Origin: Ensifer adhaerens
GTDB taxonomy: Bacteria; Pseudomonadota; Alphaproteobacteria; Rhizobiales; Rhizobiaceae
Length of the DNA stretch: 64,000 nucleotides
Assembly: GCF_013283195.1 (NCBI RefSeq)
Contig: NZ_JABEKT010000002.1
Span: forward strand, 744,001 to 808,000
Reading direction: 5' to 3'
Position 1 is the first letter of the stretch. The number at the start of each line of letters is the position of its first letter. This document shows, piece by piece, positions 57,354 through 64,000 of this stretch. The position numbers and the translations under genes were made by a program. The notes below the pieces were generated by a model, which saw only the letters and a list, made by a program, of their open reading frames with translations, searched no databases and had not been told where the DNA came from.

Positions 57354-58691
57354 TCACGCGGCCGGTAGGATCATCCGGAAGCAGGCGCCACCAGTCTGCG
57401 CGCAGACCACCGATATGTGCCCCTTGTGGCGGCTGACGATCTCGCTGACGAGATGGAGCCCAAGGCCCGCGCCGTGGTCGCGGGGTTGCAGCCGGTGAAA
57501 TGGCTCGAAGATCTGTTCCCTCTCGCTTTCGGGAATGCCGGGACCTGCGTCGCTAACCTCGATGATACCGCCACGTTCGACGTGAATGGAAATCAGCCCG
57601 CCCGCATGCTCGATCGCGTTGCGCACCAGATTGGTGACGGCACGCTCCAAAGCGCCGGCGTCTCCGCGCGTGCTGACCTGTTCGGGTCCGTGGGTAAAGG
57701 AGATGTCGCAGCCGGCCGACAGTGCGAGAGGGGCGAGGTCGGCAGCCACATCGCGGCAGAGTGTGACTAGGTCGATTGGGGCGAAGTGAGCGCTGTCGCG
57801 ATCGATGCGCTCCAGGTCGAGCAATTGCTCGGCGAGCCCGGCAATACGGGCGGTGTCAACCAGCAGGCGGCTGCGCAGCGGGCCGAAGTCCATGCCCTCA
57901 AGACGCGTCTGCAGAATTGCGACCGGTGTCCTGAGCTCGTGGGCGGCATCCATGATGAAGCGCTGGCGTCGTTCGTAACCTTCGTCCAATCGCTGCAGCG
58001 CGCCGTTGACCGCTTCCACGAGCGGGCGCACTTCACCGGGAACGCGACCATCGGGTAGGCGGGCGCCGCGACGGTCGACATCGATGCTCTTGGCATGGTC
58101 GGCGACCTCGGCAAGGCTCGCAAAGGCACGGCGCACGATGATCGGAATGGCGAAGGCAGGGATGAGAACGAGGATCAGAACGATCGGCAGCAGCAGCAGG
58201 TTCGTCAGGAAAAACACGGCGAACGAGGCGCTCCACAGGCGTCCGCCACCGGTCAGGACGGTATACGTACCGCTCTCGGTCTGAACCACCCGGGCGATGG
58301 CCGAGAGCATGTAAGGCGCCATACCGTCCCGGACATCGGCAAATGTCACGCGATCGAGATGTTCGCCGATGCTGCGATAGGCGTCGGGCACCGGTCCGCT
58401 TTGAACCGTCTCGCCGCGATCGTTGCGCACGACGAACCAGAAGCCCGGCGTCTCGGCGCGCATGGCGCGCAACTCGGGCGTGTCTTTCAGTTTAAGCTTC
58501 TGGTCCGGGCCAACCTCGACTGAGCTGGCGGCGAGCGATGCCGAACCGGCGTCGAGGATCATGCCGCCGAGATCGGCCCTGATCAAAAGGGCCATGAAGC
58601 CGGCAATGACGGCCACGAGCAGAAGCACCTGAAATGTCAGGATATGCCAGATCAGCCGCTTCTTCAGCGAGTGGTTGGTGCTCGTGGTCAC
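57354..58691 (-). CDS. Two-component sensor histidine kinase
   Basis: A 445-residue membrane kinase: a first membrane helix near residues 15-37, a periplasmic sensor of about 110 residues, a second helix near 158-184 and HAMP-like region, then the phosphorylated His251 in DAAHELRTPVAILQ and the ATP-binding motifs NLVRNAIEHAGG, VSDAGPGIPE and GAGLGLHLV. Its ATG overlaps the response regulator stop by four bases. The stimulus is unknown. Confidence 0.9.
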   Translation of the reverse strand: MTTSTNHSLKKRLIWHILTFQVLLLVAVIAGFMALLIRADLGGMILDAGSASLAASSVEVGPDQKLKLKDTPELRAMRAETPGFWFVVRNDRGETVQSGPVPDAYRSIGEHLDRVTFADVRDGMAPYMLSAIARVVQTESGTYTVLTGGGRLWSASFAVFFLTNLLLLPIVLILVLIPAFAIPIIVRRAFASLAEVADHAKSIDVDRRGARLPDGRVPGEVRPLVEAVNGALQRLDEGYERRQRFIMDAAHELRTPVAILQTRLEGMDFGPLRSRLLVDTARIAGLAEQLLDLERIDRDSAHFAPIDLVTLCRDVAADLAPLALSAGCDISFTHGPEQVSTRGDAGALERAVTNLVRNAIEHAGGLISIHVERGGIIEVSDAGPGIPESEREQIFEPFHRLQPRDHGAGLGLHLVSEIVSRHKGHISVVCAQTGGACFRMILPAA

Positions 58692-59362
58692 GACAATGTC
58701 CTCAGCAGATATCCAACCCCGCGAATGCCGTGGATTTCAACGCCGGAACCCGATTCCAGCAGCTTCCTGCGCAGCCGCGAAACATGTGCGTCGAGCGAAT
58801 TGGACTGGATCTCGTCGTCGTATCCGTAGACCGACTCCTCCAGTGTCGAACGTTGCACGGTTCTGCCCTGCCGCCGCACCAACGCCTCCAGCACAAGCAG
58901 TTCGCGGCGGGGAAGCTCCAGGACGCGGCCGTCGATGCGGGCTTCCCGACCATCGAAATCGAAGACAAGGTTGCCGATGCGTGCAGTCATCGGTGCGATA
59001 TCGGGCGCACGGCGCATCAACGCGCGAAGCCTTGCCAGCAACTCCTCGACGGCGAAGGGTTTGGCGAGATAATCGTCAGCGCCCATGTCCAGTCCCCTGA
59101 TCCGCTCGTCGACGCTGCCACGTGCCGTCAGCACGATCACCGGAATGCCCGACTTCAGCGCACGAACACGCGGAATGAGCGTCAATCCGTCGCCGTCGGG
59201 CAGTTGCCGATCGAGAATGATCGCGTCGTGGACCTGATTGGCCATCGCGGCGATGGCGTGATCGAGCGACGGCGCGTGGTCAAGGATCATGTCATACCGA
59301 CCAAGGGCGACGCCGAGCGCGGCAGCCATCTCGGGCTCGTCCTCTACAAGGAGTAGGCGCAT
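58688..59362 (-). CDS. Two-component response regulator, OmpR family
   Basis: A 224-residue protein: receiver domain with acidic pair in LLLVEDEPEM, phosphoacceptor Asp51 in AIILDRQLPDGDG, and the conserved Lys in YLAKPFAVEE, followed by an OmpR-type winged helix (DAHVSRLRRKLLESGSGVEI). The ATG at 59362 is chosen because the frame upstream is not conserved. First gene of the pair with the sensor kinase. Confidence 0.9.
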   Translation of the reverse strand: MRLLLVEDEPEMAAALGVALGRYDMILDHAPSLDHAIAAMANQVHDAIILDRQLPDGDGLTLIPRVRALKSGIPVIVLTARGSVDERIRGLDMGADDYLAKPFAVEELLARLRALMRRAPDIAPMTARIGNLVFDFDGREARIDGRVLELPRRELLVLEALVRRQGRTVQRSTLEESVYGYDDEIQSNSLDAHVSRLRRKLLESGSGVEIHGIRGVGYLLRTLS

Positions 59363-59726
59363 GCATCGATTCTCCAATGTGTCTGTGCGACGGCGGCACA
59401 TTTGATTGAGGAGCATTGCCGCAAGGTTGCGGCTGGTGCGCAGATCGAGTGCACACTCCCCAATGGAAACGCAATGCAATCGCAGCCGTCGTCATTGGCG
59501 GTTGCGATATTCGATGGCCGGTGGACGTGGCATGGATAAAATGAGACCAAAAGGCGGCGGTATATCGCGGCCATCGCAACGTCGGCGACGAGTTTTGTTT
59601 GGTCGCAGCACTGAACGAATTCGCCGCGATGTTTTTTGCCACGCGCTCCAACAGGCTCTTCGGCGCACATCCCTGGAGAATGCGCCGACAGAGAGGATCA
59701 GTTATACGGTCATGCGATCCTCGAAC

Positions 59727-60353
59727 CTACGTGGCTCGGTTCTTGAAAAGAGCCGTCACTCGTCGCGGGTTCCAGTCGATCGCTTCAAAGCCGGCGTCCA
59801 GTAGGACATCGAGGCTCCTGACCTTGACCTGGAAGCGGTCGGCATATTGCTCGGTCTCGAAAAGCGAACCGTCTGCAGTCCCGGGCTTGGAGTAAAATGT
59901 CAGTTCTCCGTCACTCGACCAGAGCCCGAACCGGTTTGTCTGGGGCTTGCCGCCGAAATTGTTACGGTCGCAGCAGTCCGCTTCCAGGCCCTCCGGCTCA
60001 AAGGCGTGGTACTCCAGGCCCTTCGAACGACTGTATGCACCCAGTTCGCCGACATTGGCGCCGCAATCGATAAAAGCGCCTTGGAGTGGTTCCGATATGT
60101 GATGAAGCAGATAGGATTCCGCCAGTTGGTTCACGCGGGCGCTGATACCGCGCTTATAGAGCCAGAGCCGGTCGCGGCGGCAAATACGCAGCTTGTCGTT
60201 TCCGTCCATGACCGTCATCGTATTGTCGTTGCTATGCATCGCGATGCGATGGCGGTAGCCCTTCAATACGCTGGTGCCGTTTGTAAATTGGACAAACTGC
60301 CGGTTTGGCAGGCCCTCAATCATAGATTGACGCACGCGTTTCAGTATCTTCAT
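59727..60353 (-). pseudogene. Truncated FkbM-family methyltransferase
   Basis: The frame encodes 208 residues of which about 95-180 match the S-adenosylmethionine-dependent FkbM fold (FIDCGANVGELGAYSRSKG, then HAFEPEGLEADCC). The alignment stops at VRSLDVLLDAGFEAID, after which the family normally continues LLKxDxEGxExxxL; here WNPRRVTALFKNRAT leads to a stop. No continuation is seen in other frames, so the C-terminal third was lost by deletion or frameshift. Such enzymes methylate glycans or secondary metabolites. There is no ribosome binding site of note. Confidence 0.6.
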
Positions 60354-60721
60354 CTAGCCATCGCCCCCACGATGCAGTCTGTCTAGGATGCCCTTGCGAG
60401 ATGTCCCCAAAAGAGTTGAGTGATTCCAGCCGATTGTAGCTTCGACGCGTTGTGCCGATTTTGTAGGTTGCGTCAATGTGGCTTTGCAGAAGAAATGCTC
60501 GTATTGGTTGATATCCGCAACTTTCTGCGGGAGCATGCAAGGTCTGGCCGCAATGATTGCGAGGGCTGCCTGGCCCGCGACCGTACGACCAACCGGCCGC
60601 AGCGCAAGGGTTGCGTGTCATGGAATTCGGTGTAGCCCACCAAGAGCTACACCGAACGCTTCCGTCAGCCCGTCAGCAGCGGTTTCCATCAAAACCGACG
60701 CAAAACGGGGAGGGCGGGGCC
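60354..60721. other. Intergenic stretch containing a perfect inverted repeat
   Basis: No gene is supported here; the overlapping short frames have no recognisable domain. It contains the inverted repeat described at 60626-60656. Confidence 0.5.
60626..60656. repeat. Perfect 11-bp inverted repeat
   Basis: TTCGGTGTAGC (60626-60636) and GCTACACCGAA (60646-60656) flank nine bases. No T run follows in either direction, which argues against a simple terminator. It lies 65 bases downstream of the deaminase stop. Confidence 0.65.
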
Positions 60722-61327
60722 TTAGTTCAGGGGGATTGCATTTTCGCCCTTGCCGGCTTGATAGACAGCAGAGAGGTCGTCGTACTTCCGGCCGATTGCG
60801 GAGGCTCTTTCTTTCAGATCGGAGCGCTGCGGCTCGGGCAATTGATCGATCAGGCCCCCGATCGACTGGCCATTCCAGAACGAGTTCGACCGATTGTACC
60901 CCCCTGGCTCCAAGGTGAAGACCTCCTTCAGGATCTTCAGATCGTGCGGAATGGAAAACGCATCCCGGGAATCCTCGTGGCTGAAGAAATAGAAGAAGTT
61001 GTCGAACCCTGCCCAGGTGATCGCCGAAAGGCACATTGAGCACGGCTCATGGGTCGACAGGAAAATGAGGTCTTTTGAGTCCGGTCGCTCGGAACCTGTC
61101 ATCTCATAAAAGCGCTTCAGGGTGTGAACTTCGCCGTGCCACAGGGGATTTTCAGTCTCGTTGTTGGTTTCGACAAGGACCGTGGAAAGGTCCGATTTGC
61201 GCAGGAGTGCCGCTCCGAAGATCTTGTTGCCGGCGGCAACGCCGGCCTCCGTGGCGGGAATGATACCCTCCTCCATGGCGGTGAGCAGGGCGTCGAGCAG
61301 ACGTGCGGGTTCGATTTGTTCTGACAT
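60722..61327 (-). CDS. Zinc-dependent nucleobase deaminase, guanine/cytosine deaminase superfamily
   Basis: A 201-residue CDA-superfamily protein. The zinc site is present: WHGEVHTLKRF (His64 and Glu66, where most relatives read HAE) and STHEPCSMCLSAITWAG (Cys96, Cys99). The ATG at 61327 is chosen; the upstream extension is not conserved. It lies 85 bases after a purine permease gene, transcribed in the same direction, so a nucleobase such as guanine or xanthine-related substrate is likely, but tRNA or other base substrates are possible. Confidence 0.75.
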   Translation of the reverse strand: MSEQIEPARLLDALLTAMEEGIIPATEAGVAAGNKIFGAALLRKSDLSTVLVETNNETENPLWHGEVHTLKRFYEMTGSERPDSKDLIFLSTHEPCSMCLSAITWAGFDNFFYFFSHEDSRDAFSIPHDLKILKEVFTLEPGGYNRSNSFWNGQSIGGLIDQLPEPQRSDLKERASAIGRKYDDLSAVYQAGKGENAIPLN

Positions 61328-61412
61328 TCTTCTTCTCCTTGAAATGTCGGGAATGAAACTGATCCGGACCAAAGCTTGGAGCTCGGTCCGGAAGGTGTTT
61401 TCAAAGCGCTGC

Positions 61413-62900
61413 TCAGTGAGCGCCTTCAGGAATCATCGGTATTTCGATGCCTTTTTCGTCGTAAAGCTTGCCGTTGAGGAAGTAGTCGCCGTCGCGAAGC
61501 CGGACGATGTCCTTGTAGCGGATCGTTCGTTCCGTGCCCGCCACGAACACTGACTGCTGGTCGGCATTGCCCGTTTTGAAATGGTTGAACAGCAAGTTGA
61601 GAACGATCGCCATCAAGGCAGCGGAACTGATCCCGGAATGAAAGATCGTTGCAACCCAGGTGGGGAAATGTTCGTAAAATCCCGGTGACGCGATGGGGAT
61701 CATGCCGAAGCCGATCGACGTCGCGACGATGATCAAATTCATGTTGTTGTGGTAGTCGACCTTGGAGAGCGTGCGGATGCCGCTTGCTGCGACCGTGCCG
61801 AAAAGGACGATGCCGGCTCCACCGAGAACGGAACTTGGCACCGCTGCAACAACGCGTCCCATCACCGGGAGAAGGCCGAGGACGACGAGGAAAACACCGC
61901 CTGTCGCGACCACGTAGCGGCTCTTGACGCCGGTTACGGCGACAAGCCCGACGTTCTGGGCAAAGGCGCTCTGCGTGAACGACCCGAACACCGGCGCGAG
62001 AATGCTCGACAGCATATCGGCTCGAAGGCCATCGCCCAGGCGGCGCGAATCGACCTTGGTTTCGACGATTTCGCCAACGGCGAGAATGTCGGCCGATGTC
62101 TCGACGAGCGTCACGATGATGACGATCAGCATGGAGACGATGGCGGCGATCTCAAAGGTCGGATAGCCGAAATGAAATATCGCTGGCAAGGCGAAGAGGG
62201 GGCCGTTTGCCACTTGCGAAAAGTCGGTCATGCCAGCGGCATAGGCGATGCCTGTGCCGATCACGAGCGCAAGCAGGATGGAGAGCCTCGAGACGGATGC
62301 GCTTCCGAGCTTGCTGAGCAACAGAACGATGGCGAGCGTCGTGGCGGCCAGCTGAATGTTCGCCGGGCTTCCGAAATCGGGTGAGGTGTTGTTGCCACCC
62401 ATCGCCCAGAATGCCGCGACCGGCATCAGCGTCAGCCCAATGGTGGTGATGACGATCCCGGTGACAAGGGGAGGGAAAAACCGGGTAATCCTTGAGAACA
62501 CAGGCGTAATCAATAGCCCGATCAAGGAAGCTGCGATAACTGCGCCCAGAATGGAGGGGATTCCTCCGTTGCCGGAAATTGCGACCATTGTCGCAACTCC
62601 TGAGAACGAAACGCCCTGCACAAGAGGCAGCCGGCTCCCGAAGAATGGCAATCCCAGTGTTTGCAGGATCGTGGCGAGACCGCCGGCAAAAAGCGAGGCA
62701 GTCACCAGAAGGCCGACGTCACCTGGGCTAAGCCCCGCTGCCTGACCGACAATAAGGGGCACGGCGACGATGCCGCCATACATCGTCAGAACGTGCTGCA
62801 GTCCATATGCGATATTGGCGCCGATGCTGAGTTTTTCGTCTTCCGGGCGCCTGCTTGATGCACTTCCCTCTTTTATAATTGCCAAGGTAAACTCCTCCAT
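61413..62900 (-). CDS. NCS2 family xanthine/uric acid permease
   Basis: About 495 residues of nucleobase transporter with 14 predicted membrane segments. NCS2 signatures are YGLQHVLTMYGGIVAVPLIV, FGSRLPLVQGVSFSGVATM, ALVIGTGIAYAAG and GSFTQSAFAQNVGLVAVTGV, the last being the xanthine/uracil permease hallmark QNxGxxxxTxxxSR. ATG at 62900 is preferred; a TTG at 62885 with a GGAGG site eight bases upstream is also possible. Followed by the deaminase gene. Confidence 0.88.
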   Translation of the reverse strand: MEEFTLAIIKEGSASSRRPEDEKLSIGANIAYGLQHVLTMYGGIVAVPLIVGQAAGLSPGDVGLLVTASLFAGGLATILQTLGLPFFGSRLPLVQGVSFSGVATMVAISGNGGIPSILGAVIAASLIGLLITPVFSRITRFFPPLVTGIVITTIGLTLMPVAAFWAMGGNNTSPDFGSPANIQLAATTLAIVLLLSKLGSASVSRLSILLALVIGTGIAYAAGMTDFSQVANGPLFALPAIFHFGYPTFEIAAIVSMLIVIIVTLVETSADILAVGEIVETKVDSRRLGDGLRADMLSSILAPVFGSFTQSAFAQNVGLVAVTGVKSRYVVATGGVFLVVLGLLPVMGRVVAAVPSSVLGGAGIVLFGTVAASGIRTLSKVDYHNNMNLIIVATSIGFGMIPIASPGFYEHFPTWVATIFHSGISSAALMAIVLNLLFNHFKTGNADQQSVFVAGTERTIRYKDIVRLRDGDYFLNGKLYDEKGIEIPMIPEGAH

Positions 62901-63171
62901 ACCTTTGCTGACGTTGCGCTTCGAGTTGAACCCCATTTCAATCAGACACTTCGACATAGCCATCGGGGCAAAGGCTCATGCCGCAGCATGGGCTCATGCC
63001 CGATGCAGAGATCGGTGCCGATTGTCGTTGCTGGAACGCGCACGAGAGATGCCTCTTCGTGCAACAGAGGCGGGGCTCCCCGACGGATTTTCAGGCGTGC
63101 TTGCCGGGGCATCGTGACAGGCGTCACACGAACGTGTGTTCCGGCAGGTAACGCGGTGAAAGCCATAGACT

Positions 63172-63194
63172 AACCCGCCATCGGGCGGGGTTTT
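63172..63194 (+). terminator. Possible rho-independent terminator with no clear gene upstream
   Basis: CCCGCC (63174-63179), ATCG loop, GGCGGG (63184-63189), then GTTTT. The gene upstream on this strand is not identified; a short frame at 62988-63173 ends just before it but has no recognisable domain. It may end a small RNA. Confidence 0.4.
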
Positions 63195-63197
63195 CCC

Positions 63198-63542
63198 GTT
63201 GCCGTCAAAGCAAAAAATATTACGAAAGGGGAGATCGGTCTCCATGCCCCACCAGCTCCATAGTTGAACTGACCGTTGGCCAGTTTCGCTAGGACCCTGT
63301 TCCAGGAGGTGCGAACTCCGGATCGTCATCAACGTGCGTTGAACGGGGCGACCACGCGCCAAAGTAAAACACGATGGAAAGGGGACCTTTGCGTCGCTGC
63401 GAAGCAACGACGCATTCTTCCTTGGCGCTTCGCCAATTCGGCAACCGCGTTTTCAGCGATGGCACGTCTTCGGCACGCCTGCTGTAATCCGATGATGCCG
63501 ATCACCACAAGCCTCTCGATGGGCCGGCTGGGGACGCAATGG
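63198..63542. other. Intergenic stretch, nothing recognised
   Basis: No gene, repeat or RNA motif could be supported. Confidence 0.5.
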
Positions 63543-64000
63543 TCAGACGTATCTCCGGCCATAGCGGCTTCCGAGACCGGTCAGGATCTCATAGGAAATG
63601 GTGCCGGCATCGCGCGCCACGTCTTCGAGCGTCTGGTTCGGGCCGAGGATTTCCACCAGCGTGCCAAGCCTTAGCTGGCCTTCCGGCAATGCGGAGATGT
63701 CAACCGTGATGCTGTCCATCGACACGCGTCCCACGATCGGAAGCCGATTTCCGTCGCAATAGACCGCGCCCTTGCCGCTCAGGCTGCGCGGAAGGCCATC
63801 GGCGTAGCCTGCGGCAATGGTGGCAAGGCGGGTTTCCGCCGTCGTCACATGGCCGCCGCTGTAGCCGACGCTTGCGCCGGCGGGGACGTTGCGTGTCTGC
63901 ACCACCGCGACGTCGAGCCGCACAACTGCTTCCATGGGGTTTTGTATGCCGGCCGTCGGCGCGCCACCGTACAGCGCGATGCCGGGGCGGACGAGCGCGC
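63543..64000 (-). CDS. alr: Alanine racemase, C-terminal part (gene continues past window)
   Basis: The reading frame is open across 64000, so the N-terminus is outside the window. The visible 152 residues include the family end of the PLP-barrel (ALYGGAPTAGIQNPM) and the C-terminal beta domain with IAAGYADGLPRSL (contains the catalytic tyrosine), VGRVSMDSITVDIS and YEILTGLGSRYGRRYV. It supplies D-alanine for peptidoglycan or takes part in alanine catabolism. A methionine near 63935 is internal, not the start. Confidence 0.92.
   Translation of the reverse strand, partial: ALVRPGIALYGGAPTAGIQNPMEAVVRLDVAVVQTRNVPAGASVGYSGGHVTTAETRLATIAAGYADGLPRSLSGKGAVYCDGNRLPIVGRVSMDSITVDISALPEGQLRLGTLVEILGPNQTLEDVARDAGTISYEILTGLGSRYGRRYV

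Noticed and set aside
62964-63171. Possible purine riboswitch upstream of the NCS2 permease
   Set aside because: I could not find the conserved purine-aptamer core or the two loop sequences in the leader.

Overview
The window looks like a GC-rich alphaproteobacterial genome, most likely Rhizobiaceae (Ensifer/Sinorhizobium, Rhizobium or Agrobacterium). The signs are an Agrobacterium-type uronate dehydrogenase and galactarolactone cycloisomerase, many ABC sugar importers each clustered with its catabolic genes, class Ib nrdHIEF and metE each behind a cobalamin riboswitch, and a DUF1127 protein. There are no rRNA or tRNA genes, no CRISPR arrays and no intact insertion sequence.

Region by region. 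(1) 1-22.3 kb is a pectin/galacturonate island: a peptide-type ABC transporter, a KdgF-like cupin, two paralogous GntR/FadR regulators, the oxidative galacturonate route (Udh, Gci, KdgD, alpha-ketoglutarate semialdehyde dehydrogenase), KduI/KduD for unsaturated uronates, an AraC regulator, an oligogalacturonide-type ABC importer, a GH28 exopolygalacturonase and a GH105 unsaturated glycosyl hydrolase. A recurring TGTATGA box precedes four transcription units here. (2) 22.3-25.8 kb is a decayed stretch: remnants of an ABC ATPase, a twice-frameshifted MarR regulator, a HEPN-like fragment and an IS630 transposase start, around one intact MgtC-family gene. (3) 25.8-32.7 kb is a ribose-type ABC importer with a PfkB kinase, a KbaZ/GatZ-family protein and a LacI regulator, probably for tagatose or a hexitol feeding into tagatose. 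(4) 32.9-36.9 kb holds an ECF sigma factor, a DUF4142 protein, a small cupredoxin, acylphosphatase and RtcB. (5) 37.0-46.3 kb holds nrdHIEF and metE, each with a B12 riboswitch, plus a double-hotdog thioesterase, a DUF1127 protein and a LysR regulator. (6) 46.3-56.3 kb is a one-strand operon: ABC sugar importer, SorC-type regulator, aldo/keto reductase, GlpD-like dehydrogenase, DhnA/LsrF-type aldolase and FGGY kinase. This is the best candidate for an uncharacterised pathway. (7) 56.5-64 kb holds an outer-membrane beta-barrel protein, a two-component system, a truncated FkbM methyltransferase, a purine-type deaminase with an NCS2 permease, and the end of an alanine racemase gene.

How the genes work together. 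In region 1, oligogalacturonides would enter through the binding-protein importer, be cut in the cytoplasm by GH28 and GH105, and the monomers split between two branches: saturated galacturonate to alpha-ketoglutarate, and unsaturated uronate through KdgF, KduI and KduD to 2-keto-3-deoxygluconate, whose kinase and aldolase are not in this window. In region 5, the B12 riboswitches would shut off the B12-independent ribonucleotide reductase and methionine synthase when cobalamin is available. In region 6, a phosphorylation, oxidation and aldol-cleavage sequence on a polyol or ketose fits the gene set.

All functional calls come from reading translated motifs by eye. Start sites were chosen from ribosome binding sites and overlaps. 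No database search was run.
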